64,000 bases of DNA from Billgrantia pellis (GTDB taxonomy: Bacteria > Pseudomonadota > Gammaproteobacteria > Pseudomonadales > Halomonadaceae): assembly GCF_008297955.1 (NCBI RefSeq), contig NZ_VTPY01000003.1:620001-684000 (forward strand), given 5' to 3'. The position numbers were made by a program, and so were the translations under genes. The notes below the pieces were generated by a model that was not told the origin of the DNA, did not search any database, and worked only from the letters and a program-made list of their open reading frames with translations. Positions 23,659-31,977 of this stretch are shown in pieces. The first letter of the stretch is position 1. The number at the start of each line of letters is the position of its first letter.

Positions 23659-24965
23659 TGGATTTTACCGAACTGGCCATTGCGCTATTGCTCATCCTGT
23701 TCTTGCTGCTGGGCTCCGGCGTTTGGGTGGCCTTGTCCCTGGTCGGGGTCGCCATCGTGGGCATCGCATTTTTCACCGGTCGCCCGATCGGGGCCTCGAT
23801 GTACAGCACGCTCTGGACCTCATCGACGAGCTGGACGCTCACTGCCCTTCCCCTGTTCATCTGGATGGGTGAGATTCTTTACCGTACGCGACTCTCCGAA
23901 AGCCTCTTCCGCGGGTTGAGCCCTTGGCTCAGTTGGCTGCCGGGACGGCTGATGCATACCAATGTCATCGGCTGCACGCTGTTCGCCGCGGTTTCGGGCT
24001 CTTCTGCCGCCACCCTCACCACCGTGGGCAAGATGTCCATGCCGGAGCTCAGCAAGCGTGGCTATTCCGATTTCATGAGCGTGGGGACCCTGGCCGGCGC
24101 CTCGACCCTTGGCCTGATGATTCCCCCCTCCCTGACGATGATCGTCTATGGCGTGATCACAAATCAGTCCATTCCCAAGCTCTTCATCGCGGGGATACTC
24201 CCCGGGTTGATACTGGCCGCGCTGTTCATGGGTTACGTCATGGCCTGGGGCGTCCTGAAGAAACCCAACATCGTCAAGGAGCCAGCCATGACGATGAGAC
24301 ATCGCCTCTACGAGTCACGCCTGCTGATTCCCGTTGCGCTGTTGATCCTCACCGTGATCGGTTCGATGTATTCCGGCCTGGCGACGGCAACCGAAGCCGC
24401 CGCGCTCGGGGTCGTCGGGGCCCTGGTGCTTGCCGCCATACAGCGCAGCCTGACGTTCTCCTCCTTGGTGGAAAGCCTGATGGGGGCGGCGAAGACCTCC
24501 TGCATGATCGCCCTGATCCTGGCAGGCGCTTCGTTCCTGACACTCGCCATGGGCTTTACGGGACTGCCGCGAGGCCTGGCCGAGTGGGTGGGCACCCTGC
24601 ATCTCTCGCCTTTCATGCTGCTGCTGGCCCTGATGTTCGTCTACATCGTGCTGGGCTGCTTTCTGGATGGCATTTCAGCGGTGGTGCTGACCATGGCCGT
24701 CGTCACGCCCATGCTCAACGAGGCCGGCATCGATCTGCTCTGGTTCGGCATTTTCGTCCTGGTGATGGTCGAGATGGCCCAGATAACGCCTCCGGTCGGT
24801 TTCAACCTCTTCGTCATGAAGGGCTTGACCAACCATAGCCTCGGCTTCATCGCCAAGGCAGCGGCGCCGATGTTCCTGATCATGGCGCTCATGGCACTAT
24901 TGCTGATTGCCTTCCCCGGCCTGGCCACCTTCCTGCCCGGCTACATGAACGAAGCCACGATGTGA
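23658..24965 (+). CDS. TRAP transporter large permease (DctM family)
   Basis: A 435-residue sodium-coupled transport subunit with about twelve membrane helices. SGSSAATLTTVGKMSMPEL and GASTLGLMIPPSLTMIVYG carry family motifs, and the second inverted repeat shows MVEMAQITPPVGFNLFVMKG. Together with the receptor and small permease it imports a carboxylate by Na+ symport, suiting a halophile. It is the last gene of the IclR-controlled cluster; a long imperfect stem-loop follows. Confidence 0.92.
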   Translation: MDFTELAIALLLILFLLLGSGVWVALSLVGVAIVGIAFFTGRPIGASMYSTLWTSSTSWTLTALPLFIWMGEILYRTRLSESLFRGLSPWLSWLPGRLMHTNVIGCTLFAAVSGSSAATLTTVGKMSMPELSKRGYSDFMSVGTLAGASTLGLMIPPSLTMIVYGVITNQSIPKLFIAGILPGLILAALFMGYVMAWGVLKKPNIVKEPAMTMRHRLYESRLLIPVALLILTVIGSMYSGLATATEAAALGVVGALVLAAIQRSLTFSSLVESLMGAAKTSCMIALILAGASFLTLAMGFTGLPRGLAEWVGTLHLSPFMLLLALMFVYIVLGCFLDGISAVVLTMAVVTPMLNEAGIDLLWFGIFVLVMVEMAQITPPVGFNLFVMKGLTNHSLGFIAKAAAPMFLIMALMALLLIAFPGLATFLPGYMNEATM

Positions 24966-25339
24966 GACGGCGACCAACCGGCAATGATAGGCAGCATGAG
25001 TCCATCAGATCCGTAAGGGCTCACTGCCTATCGTCGAACCTGACAGTCCTAGGGAACGTTGCTACGGCTTGTAGCGCGTCAATGCGATACCGCATGTGCC
25101 GCCAAAGCGCACCTTGGCGTCATGATCAATGAAGCAGGCATAGCCCACGCCCCCCTTCCGTTGGTTGGCGTCATGGTTCGTTGTCGTGTCGGCCGCTCAC
25201 ATTCGACATGCCAGCGCAGGCAGACAGGCGTCTTTCCAGAAAGTACCGACGGCATGTCGAAACCGCCCGATCACGTTCGACTAGCGAAAGGGAGCACAGC
25301 CCACTATTTCTGATAAACCAACTTGGTGGAGACCTTCGT
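24966..25339. other. Gene-free gap after the TRAP operon, with a long stem-loop
   Basis: No convincing gene is present. At 24986-25032 GATAGGCAG pairs with CTGCCTATC, and inside it TGAG pairs with CTCA after a two-base bulge, giving a long stem likely to end or trim the TRAP transcript; no T-run follows. The rest shows open frames of up to about 84 codons with no homology I can recognise and no good ribosome site. Confidence 0.5.
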
Positions 25340-25759
25340 ATGTCACGCATGATCTTCGTGAACTTGCCCGTTGCCGATCTCGAGACGTCGATGGCGTTCT
25401 ACGACTCGCTCGGCTTTACCAACAACCCGCACTTCACCGACGAGACAGCGGCGTGCATGGTGTGGAGTGAGGCAATCCATGTGATGCTGTTGACCCATGC
25501 CAAGTGGCGCACCTTCACCAACCGTCCCATCCCGCCGGCCAACTCCAGCGAGGTGATGTTGGCTCTCTCCTGCGAGAACCGCGCAGCGGTGGATGCCATG
25601 AACGAGGCGGCCGCCGCCAATGGCGGCACCGCCGACATCAACCCGCGCCAGGACCATGGCTTCATGTACAGCTGCGCATTAGCGGACCCCGACGGTCACG
25701 TCTGGGAGTCATTCTGGATGGATCCGGCGGCCATCCCCCAGGGTGGGGCTACAGGCTGA
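25340..25759 (+). CDS. VOC-family (glyoxalase/bleomycin-resistance fold) protein
   Basis: A 139-residue vicinal-oxygen-chelate protein: MIFVNLPVADLETSMAFYDS, LGFTNNPHFTDETAACMVWS, then DHGFMYSCALADPDGHVWES, the strands and DPDGH motif usual in the family. Members include glyoxalases, extradiol-like proteins and antibiotic-binding proteins; this subgroup (often called PhnB-like or lactoylglutathione lyase) has no proven substrate. The start ATG 25340 is the only sensible one. A DUF1772 gene follows 34 bases later on the same strand. Confidence 0.9.
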   Translation: MSRMIFVNLPVADLETSMAFYDSLGFTNNPHFTDETAACMVWSEAIHVMLLTHAKWRTFTNRPIPPANSSEVMLALSCENRAAVDAMNEAAAANGGTADINPRQDHGFMYSCALADPDGHVWESFWMDPAAIPQGGATG

Positions 25760-25793
25760 CAGGCAGCGTCATGATACAGGGGAAGCAGAACGC

Positions 25794-26264
25794 ATGCTGT
25801 CGTTAATTCTGTGGTTTTCCGCCATCGGTTGTGGTCTCGTCGCCGGGCTCTACTTCGCCTTCTCGGGGTTCATCATGCAAGCCCTCGGCCGCATCGACCT
25901 GGGGGCCGGCATCAGTGCCATGAACGCGATCAACAAGGCCATCCTCCGTTCCCTGTTCATGCCTCTCTTTTTCGGCACGACTCTCGCCAGCGCTGTGCTG
26001 GCCGCCCTTGCCCCGATGCGCTGGGGCGAGCCTGGAACAGCGCTGATGCTAGCAGGCGGGCTGATCTACATGGTCGGCATGTTCGGCGTCACGTTGGCCT
26101 TGAACGTGCCGCTCAACAACGAACTGGCCAGAGCCGCGGTGACTGGCGATGCGACCGCCGTCTGGCCGCGCTACCTGAAGCATTGGACACTTTGGAATCA
26201 TGTACGCACGGTCGCGTCGACGGTCGCTTGCAGCTGCTTCATCGCGGCCCTGTTGGCTGTATGA
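25794..26264 (+). CDS. DUF1772-family membrane protein
   Basis: A 156-residue protein with four hydrophobic helices, starting MLSLILWFSAIGCGLVAGLY. FSGFIMQALGRI and NVPLNNELARAA, with WTLWNHVRTVAS near the end, are the signature of the DUF1772 (anthrone-oxygenase-like) family. Function is unknown. AGGGGAAGCAG lies before ATG 25794. The last 26 bases overlap the convergent DUF1835 gene tail to tail. Confidence 0.85.
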   Translation: MLSLILWFSAIGCGLVAGLYFAFSGFIMQALGRIDLGAGISAMNAINKAILRSLFMPLFFGTTLASAVLAALAPMRWGEPGTALMLAGGLIYMVGMFGVTLALNVPLNNELARAAVTGDATAVWPRYLKHWTLWNHVRTVASTVACSCFIAALLAV

Positions 26265-27432
26265 GCGAGGGATTGACCCATTTAAGCCGCCCCGCGAGCA
26301 CATTCCGCCCCGGCTCAGTCAGGGCGAGCTGGCGGTGGGGCCACTCCCGGTGGGTAGCGCTGATATTGAGAAGCGGCTCTGGTTCGGCGATAAGCGGCTG
26401 AAGCAGCCACCAGAACATCAGGTCGCCCAGGTAGGGCAGCGGTTCGTACTCGCGCATCAGGTACGAGAATGCCTTGCCCACCGGGAGCGGGCCGTGGTCG
26501 CGCACGATTTCGAGCGCCAGCCGTTCCGTCAGGCCGAGGCCGGTATCCGGTGATGGAGACTCCTGCAGGTGCCGGGCCAGCGCACGCCCCATCATCGGCA
26601 GAGCCGGCGTGCCGGTGGCGGCGAGCGCTTGCAGCGGTCCGGGGCTGCCCGCGGTAAGCGCCCGCCAGGCCTGGGCGCCCAGTTCGAGCAGGGGCGCCTC
26701 GACGGGGTGACGCTGTCGCCACAGCCAGGCCAGTAGATCCGGCGCAAGCTGGCCGATGCCGATGAAACGCTCCACCCCGGGCACTGACTCTACCGCCACC
26801 AGCTCGATCCGCACCTTGGGCGGGTTGGCCCGCAGGCGGTGCAGCAGGTAGGCGAGAATCAGTTGATCGTAGCTGTCGTGCTCGAACCACAGCACCAGCC
26901 GTTCATAGCGCTCGAGTTGGTCTAAGGCCTCGTATCCCTTGCGCAGCCGGGCCAGGGCGTCGCGCTCGGCCATGCCGGAGACCTCTGCCAGGAAGCCGGC
27001 ACGCAGCCGCATCAGCTCCTCGGGCGGAAGATCCTGCAGCGGACCGATGCAGAACGGATCGGAGAATTCGAGGAAGTCGCCCTCGAAGCCGGCGGTGCGC
27101 AGGGTGTGCTCGATGTCCGAGCCGCAGCGAAGGTGCAGCGTGGCCATGTCGCGGTCGCCGCATTCATTCAACAGCCGCCGCGAGGCATCGAGCGATTCGA
27201 TATGCGACTTGAGCTTCGCCCAACTGGGAAAACCGCATTCGCGGGCGATGACGAACTGGGCGTCGGCCAGTTTCAGCGGCGTCTCGCGCGGCGGGATGTG
27301 CTGAAGCATCCTCGCCAGGGCGGCCGGTTCATCGGCACGGGCGGCCTTGAGCAGTTCCTTGGCGCGCTTGCGCTGCTGTTCGAGATTGAAGCGGCCGTGA
27401 GACGTGGCGTCACGCCGGGGGAGCGTGGACAT
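26239..27432 (-). CDS. DUF1835-domain protein with an N-terminal helical module
   Basis: A 397-residue cytoplasmic protein. Residues about 15-85 form a helical module (LEQQRKRAKELLKAARADEP; IARECGFPSWAKLKSHIESL) also found before ankyrin repeats in other proteins. Residues about 97 onward are DUF1835: LHLRCGSDIEHTLR, FLEFSDPFCIGPLQD and LVLWFEHDSYDQLILAYLL. A C-terminal winged-helix-like part closes it (LTERLALEIVRDHGPLPVGK). Function is unknown. The start is ATG 27432 with GGAGGG upstream. Its 3' end overlaps the convergent DUF1772 gene. Confidence 0.82.
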   Translation of the reverse strand: MSTLPRRDATSHGRFNLEQQRKRAKELLKAARADEPAALARMLQHIPPRETPLKLADAQFVIARECGFPSWAKLKSHIESLDASRRLLNECGDRDMATLHLRCGSDIEHTLRTAGFEGDFLEFSDPFCIGPLQDLPPEELMRLRAGFLAEVSGMAERDALARLRKGYEALDQLERYERLVLWFEHDSYDQLILAYLLHRLRANPPKVRIELVAVESVPGVERFIGIGQLAPDLLAWLWRQRHPVEAPLLELGAQAWRALTAGSPGPLQALAATGTPALPMMGRALARHLQESPSPDTGLGLTERLALEIVRDHGPLPVGKAFSYLMREYEPLPYLGDLMFWWLLQPLIAEPEPLLNISATHREWPHRQLALTEPGRNVLAGRLKWVNPSLIQPTGPR

Positions 27433-27597
27433 ACGATTCCCTCCATGCGCCTGTGTCCGCCGGGCAGGCCGGGAGTCGTATGGAATCCGTGATGTAAAAG
27501 ATGGGCGCAGCCCTTTCCGCGGACGGAGACGCCTTGCGGCGCAGCCCTTAGCCTCTCCGAAAACCACAGAAGCGTCAATCCGGGCTGGCCCCATTCC

Positions 27598-27625
27598 TTG
27601 ACCCGCCAATTTATCATGATAAATT
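27598..27625 (+). promoter_or_regulatory. Promoter of the YfcC/DUF1028/hydrolase operon
   Basis: TTGACC at 27598-27603 and TAAATT at 27620-27625 lie 16 bases apart, 56 bases before the carrier ATG. The -10 box and spacer are covered by the perfect palindrome at 27607-27626, so a bound repressor would block RNA polymerase. Confidence 0.5.
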
Positions 27626-27626
27626 G
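27607..27626. promoter_or_regulatory. Perfect 20-base palindrome, likely GntR operator
   Basis: CAATTTATCATGATAAATTG reads the same on both strands. It is AT-rich in a GC-rich region and sits over the candidate promoter of the operon whose regulator (GntR, 31077-31823) lies at the other end. Best operator candidate in the window. Confidence 0.65.
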
Positions 27627-27680
27627 CATGGTATGCGTCGGTACTCCCCTCGCCGGCGCCCGGCGAACAAGGACAACGAC

Positions 27681-29072
27681 ATGCAGACAACCGAGCAGGC
27701 GCTGATACAGCGCAGGAAAAAGTGGTACCGGACGGTACCTGACCCCATGGTCTTGATCTTCATGATACTGCTGGCCACCTATGCCCTCACCTTCGTGGTG
27801 CCGGCGGGTGAGTACGAGCGGATCGAGGAGGACGGACGCACCCGCGTGGTGCCGGAATCCTTCACCTATCTTCCCGATGTGGATGCCATCTCTCCTTTCG
27901 ATATCTTCGTGGCGGTCCCTCGCGGCCTCAACGAGGCATCGCTCTATCTATTCATCGTGTTCATAGCCGGCGGCCTGTTCCATATCCTGCAGCGTACCGG
28001 CGCCTTGGAGAATGCGATTGGCGTGGCGGTGAACCGAGTCGGCGTCGAACGACGCAACATCATCATTATTGCCGGCACCTTCATCTATGGCTTCTTCGGC
28101 GTAGCCGTGGGCTTCGAGAACAATATCGCCCTGGTGCCCATCGCAGTGCTGATCGCCAGCGCTATCGGCTGCTCCAGCCTGGTCGGCACCACCATGGCCG
28201 TCGGCGGCATCGGTATCGGCTTTGCTCTCTCACCGATCAACCCTTACACCGTTGGCGTGGCCCAGGGCATCGCCGAACTGCCCACCTTCTCCGGTGCCTG
28301 GCTGCGCACCCTGCTGGTGGTCTCTTCGCTGGCCCTGCTCTCGTTCTACATCTGCAAGTGGGTGGTCAAGATGGATTTCGAGGAACCGGACAATGCCAAG
28401 GCCATGACCAGGTCTCTGGATGAATACCAGCTGACAAAGCAAAACAAGATGACCCTGGGCGTGTTCATCCTGGGCCTGGCCGCGATGCTGGTGGGAGTTT
28501 TTACCCAAGGTTGGTACATCAACGAGATCGCCGGCATGTTCCTGTTGATTGCCATCGTGATCGGCATCGTTAATGGGCTCTCCGCCAACGAGATCGTCCG
28601 CCAGATGATGGAAGGTGCCTCCAAGGTCACTGCCGGGGCACTGGTGATCGGCCTAGCCGCCTCCATCCAGGTGATCCTCAATCAGGCCCAGATCATCGAC
28701 ACCATCGTTCACGGGCTTAGCGGTCTGATCCAGGGAATTCCCGGCGCCATGTCGGCGATCATGGCCAGTGTGGTGCAGGGAGCGATCAACCTCTTCGTGC
28801 CTTCCGGCTCCGGACAGGCCCTGGTCACCATGCCCATCCTGATTCCCGTGGCCGACTTGGTGGGCATGAGCCGCCAGTTGATGATCACCGCCTTCCAGGT
28901 GGGTGACGGCCTGACCAACCTCATCGTGCCCACTTCCGGCGGCACCTTGGCCATGCTGGCTCTGGGGCGGGTCTCCTATGTGAAGTGGCTAAAAGCCATC
29001 CTGCCCTTCATGGCGCTGGTTTATATCCTGGCCTGGATCGGCCTGGTCATCGGCCACTACGTCGGTTACTGA
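27681..29072 (+). CDS. YfcC-family carrier (DcuC superfamily)
   Basis: A 463-residue permease with about twelve membrane helices. YfcC proteins belong to the C4-dicarboxylate/arginine-type carrier group. PAGEYERIEEDGRTRVVPESF near residues 40-60, GFFGVAVGFENNIALVPIAV, and the late VPSGSGQALVTMPILIPVADL and DGLTNLIVPTSGGTLAMLAL are characteristic. It is the first gene of an operon with DUF1028 and an M20-family amidohydrolase, so it probably imports an amide, ureido or N-carbamoyl compound. The start ATG 27681 follows AAGGACAACGAC. Confidence 0.88.
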   Translation: MQTTEQALIQRRKKWYRTVPDPMVLIFMILLATYALTFVVPAGEYERIEEDGRTRVVPESFTYLPDVDAISPFDIFVAVPRGLNEASLYLFIVFIAGGLFHILQRTGALENAIGVAVNRVGVERRNIIIIAGTFIYGFFGVAVGFENNIALVPIAVLIASAIGCSSLVGTTMAVGGIGIGFALSPINPYTVGVAQGIAELPTFSGAWLRTLLVVSSLALLSFYICKWVVKMDFEEPDNAKAMTRSLDEYQLTKQNKMTLGVFILGLAAMLVGVFTQGWYINEIAGMFLLIAIVIGIVNGLSANEIVRQMMEGASKVTAGALVIGLAASIQVILNQAQIIDTIVHGLSGLIQGIPGAMSAIMASVVQGAINLFVPSGSGQALVTMPILIPVADLVGMSRQLMITAFQVGDGLTNLIVPTSGGTLAMLALGRVSYVKWLKAILPFMALVYILAWIGLVIGHYVGY

Positions 29073-29080
29073 GTCATCGC

Positions 29081-29782
29081 ATGACTTTGTCACTCGTTCA
29101 CGTGCAGCCGGCGACCGGCACGGTCGCCGCGCTGACGGCCACCGGCGGCGTGGCGGTGGGCGGCTACGTGCATCACGCCTGGCGTGGCCTGGGAGCTTGT
29201 GCCACCCAGGGGCTGGTCACGAATCCTTGGTACCCCGAGGGTATTCGCCAGGCACTGGGCCGGCACTGCACCGCCCAGGAAGCCCTGCAGGAGGTGATCC
29301 AGCAGGATGGCGGTGCGTCGCGCCGCCAGTGCCTGGTGATGGATGCCAGCGGTCAGGCCGCGGTGCACTCCGGCAGCGATAACGTCGCGGTGGTAAGCGC
29401 CGAGCTGCGCCCTACGGTGGCGGCGGCCGGCAACATGCTGGCCGATGAGCAGGTCGTGGCGAAACTACTGCAAAGCTTTCTGGCGCTAACCAGCGCCAAC
29501 CCCGACGAGGTATGGGCGCAGAATGCCACACCCTGCTACCGCGACGGCTACGAGGCACACCTGCTGGAGACCTTGGTCGAGTCGCTGGACGTGGCTTTGC
29601 AGGTCGGCGGCGATGCCCGCGGCACCCGCTCGGCCGCCCTGCGCATCGAGTCCTTCGATACCGCTCCCATCGACCTGCGTGTGGACTGGGACGACGACCC
29701 CGCCGGTGCGCTTCGTGCGCTGGCCCGACGTGTGCGCGCCCCGGAATTCGCTGCCTTCCTCGCCTCGCTGCCCACGAAATGA
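29081..29782 (+). CDS. DUF1028-family protein (Ntn-hydrolase-like)
   Basis: A 233-residue protein of the DUF1028 family, thought to share the Ntn-hydrolase fold. SLVHVQPATGTVAALTATGG, LGACATQGLVTNPWYPEGIR, AGNMLADEQVV and RGTRSAALRIES match the family plan. The second residue is Thr (M-T), as in relatives where it could become the N-terminal nucleophile after Met removal; this is speculation. It starts nine bases after the carrier's stop and 15 bases before the M20 gene, so the three are one operon. A hydrolytic step on the same imported compound is likely. Confidence 0.82.
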   Translation: MTLSLVHVQPATGTVAALTATGGVAVGGYVHHAWRGLGACATQGLVTNPWYPEGIRQALGRHCTAQEALQEVIQQDGGASRRQCLVMDASGQAAVHSGSDNVAVVSAELRPTVAAAGNMLADEQVVAKLLQSFLALTSANPDEVWAQNATPCYRDGYEAHLLETLVESLDVALQVGGDARGTRSAALRIESFDTAPIDLRVDWDDDPAGALRALARRVRAPEFAAFLASLPTK

Positions 29783-29797
29783 TTTCAGGAGAGAAGC

Positions 29798-31057
29798 ATG
29801 ACCGATTCCACGACGCAGGCGACACTGGGCCGCCGACTGATGGCACGCCTGGACGAGGCCGCGCGCCACTCCCAGCCCGGCCCAGGCGTCACGCGCCTGT
29901 TCTGCTCCGACGAGCATCGTGCGGTACTGGAGCCGATCGCCGACTGGATGCGCCAGGCCGGGCTCACCCCGGAACTCGATGCATCCGGCAACCTGGTGGG
30001 GCGAAATGCGCAAGCCATGGCGGGCGAAAAGACACTGATATTGGGATCCCATCAGGACACGGTCGCCGAGGGGGGCAAGTACGATGGCATGCTGGGCGTT
30101 GCCCTGCCGCTGCAAGCCCTGCAAGCCCTGAAGGAGACCGGCATCGAGTTGCCCTACGGGGTCGAGGTGGTGGCCTTCGGCGATGAGGAAGGCACGCGTT
30201 TCCAGTCGACCCTGATCGGCAGCCGCGCCCTGGCCGGCACCTTCGACCTCGCGAGCCTGGAAGCGCGCGACGCCGAGGGCGTATCACTCGGCGAGGCCCT
30301 CGAGGCTTTCGGCGGCAACCCGCAGAAGATTCCTCATCTGGCGCGCAGGCCCGAGTCGGTCATCGGCTTCGTCGAGGTGCATATCGAACAGGGGCCGGTG
30401 CTGGAACAGCGTGACCAGGCGGTGGGTGTCGTCACCGCGCTGACCGGGATCGAGCGTCATCGCATGTGCGTGCGCGGCAGGGCCGGCCACGCCGGCACCA
30501 CGCCCATGCCGGGCCGTCGCGACGCGTTGGTGGGCGCAGCCGAGATGGTGATGGAAGCAGACAGGATACTGAACGCCACCCAGGACTTCGTTGGCGTGGT
30601 CGGTAAGCTGGAGGTCAGGCCCAACGCCGTTAACGTGATTCCCGCCGAGGTGAACTTCACGCTGGAGCTGCGCTCCCCCGACGCCGCAGTGCGCGAACAG
30701 GGCCGCAAGGTAATCCTGGACGCCTGCCAGCGGCTGGCCCAGGCGCGCGGGCTCGAGCTGTCGAGCGAGCTCACCTACCAGGCCGAGGCGGTGGCATGCG
30801 CCGAATGGCTGATCGAAGCCTTGGAAAGCGCCTGCGAAGCATGTGGTGAGCCCGCCGAACGCATGTTCAGCGGTGCCGGCCACGACGGACTGGCCATGCA
30901 CGACCTCACCGATATCGGCATGCTTTTCGTACGCTGCAAGGATGGCCTGAGCCACCACCCTGATGAAGCCATCATCCTCGAGGACGCTGACCGCGCGACC
31001 CGTGTGCTGATGCGCTTCCTCACCCATCTGGGATCGCAAGCGCGCAGCAGGAGCTGA
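29798..31057 (+). CDS. Zn-dependent amidohydrolase, M20 family (carbamoylase/allantoate amidohydrolase type)
   Basis: A 419-residue dinuclear metal hydrolase of the HyuC/AllC group, which hydrolyse N-carbamoyl amino acids, allantoate or ureidoglycine. Metal ligands are visible: H85 and the Asp of GSHQDTV, D96 in GGKYDGMLG, E130/E131 in FGDEEGTRF, and the later H in GFVEVHIEQGPVLE; the dimerisation domain motif RGRAGHAGTTPM and the closing SGAGHDGLAM are typical. The start ATG 29798 has TTTCAGGAGAGAAGC upstream. It completes the operon; the convergent GntR gene follows. Confidence 0.9.
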   Translation: MTDSTTQATLGRRLMARLDEAARHSQPGPGVTRLFCSDEHRAVLEPIADWMRQAGLTPELDASGNLVGRNAQAMAGEKTLILGSHQDTVAEGGKYDGMLGVALPLQALQALKETGIELPYGVEVVAFGDEEGTRFQSTLIGSRALAGTFDLASLEARDAEGVSLGEALEAFGGNPQKIPHLARRPESVIGFVEVHIEQGPVLEQRDQAVGVVTALTGIERHRMCVRGRAGHAGTTPMPGRRDALVGAAEMVMEADRILNATQDFVGVVGKLEVRPNAVNVIPAEVNFTLELRSPDAAVREQGRKVILDACQRLAQARGLELSSELTYQAEAVACAEWLIEALESACEACGEPAERMFSGAGHDGLAMHDLTDIGMLFVRCKDGLSHHPDEAIILEDADRATRVLMRFLTHLGSQARSRS

Positions 31058-31076
31058 CCTCAGGCAAGGCGCGGCA

Positions 31077-31823
31077 TCAGTCGGTCAGGAAGCCGCGCCG
31101 AACCTGGGCCTCGTTGTCGTTCATTACCGCCTGAGCCGAAAGCATGTGCTCCCGCATGAGTTCACGGGCCAGGCCGGCATCGCCCGCTTCGATGGCATCC
31201 AGGAGCCGCGCGTGATACTGACAGCCGGTGGGACCGATCTGGTGATCCCCTGGCTCGTAGAGCCGACGATAGACGGTCAGGTCGGAGAGCACCTGTACGG
31301 TGAAGCGGATGATGAACGACAGCAGCGGATTGCCCCCCGCCAGCTTGGCCAGCATTTCATGGAAACGCAGTGAGTCGATGTGCTGCTGGCGCTCGGTTTC
31401 CATGTCGGGCGCCGGCGTGGCGTAGGTGTGCAGGCTTTCACGCAGGCGAGCCAGATCGTCGGCACCGACCTTGCCGGCCAGCGAAGCGACGAGCTCGGGC
31501 TCCAGCGCCAGGCGGATTTGGTAGATGTCCCGGATCGAGATGTCCTGGAAATAGAAGTAGTGACTGAGCAACGAGGTCGCCTTGGCCTCGCTCATCCGAC
31601 AGACGAAAACGCCGCCCCCCGGGCCGGTACGCGTCACCACCAACCCTTGTGCTTCCAGCACTCGTGTGCTCTCGCGAATGGTGCCCTTGGATACGCCCAG
31701 GGTCTCCATCAGCTCGGCCTCACTGGGCAGGCGATCGCCCGGCACCAACTGGCGTTCCACGATCCAGCCCTTGATGGTGTCCGCGACATGGTAGGGAAGG
31801 CGACGCGATGCAGAACCAGCCAT
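31077..31823 (-). CDS. GntR-family (FCD) regulator of the YfcC operon
   Basis: A repressor of about 248 residues. The N-terminal winged helix has RQLVPGDRLPSEAELMETLG then VSKGTIRESTRVLEAQGLV. The FCD effector domain carries the metal-binding pattern in RLALEPELVASL, RFHEMLAKLAGG and HARLLDAIEAGD, with REHM near the end. It converges with the operon's last gene, and the only striking palindrome nearby covers the operon's promoter, so it most likely represses it until the substrate appears. ATG 31823 is preferred; ATG 31835 is possible. Confidence 0.85.
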   Translation of the reverse strand: MAGSASRRLPYHVADTIKGWIVERQLVPGDRLPSEAELMETLGVSKGTIRESTRVLEAQGLVVTRTGPGGGVFVCRMSEAKATSLLSHYFYFQDISIRDIYQIRLALEPELVASLAGKVGADDLARLRESLHTYATPAPDMETERQQHIDSLRFHEMLAKLAGGNPLLSFIIRFTVQVLSDLTVYRRLYEPGDHQIGPTGCQYHARLLDAIEAGDAGLARELMREHMLSAQAVMNDNEAQVRRGFLTD

Positions 31824-31977
31824 TGCTTCTCTCATGCAGCACAGGGAAACCAAGGGTAAGCCATTCATCAGGAAGCGAACAGAGCGCTGCCAAGCCGACA
31901 CTGCCCGGCGAGCCTTCGACCCGTTCAGCCCACCATGCCAAGCCACGGCATTGCTTGAGTGCGGCAGGTTGGCTCAA

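Noticed and set aside
25059-25313. 84-codon open frame after the TRAP operon
   Set aside because: No homology, no ribosome site and unusual composition.
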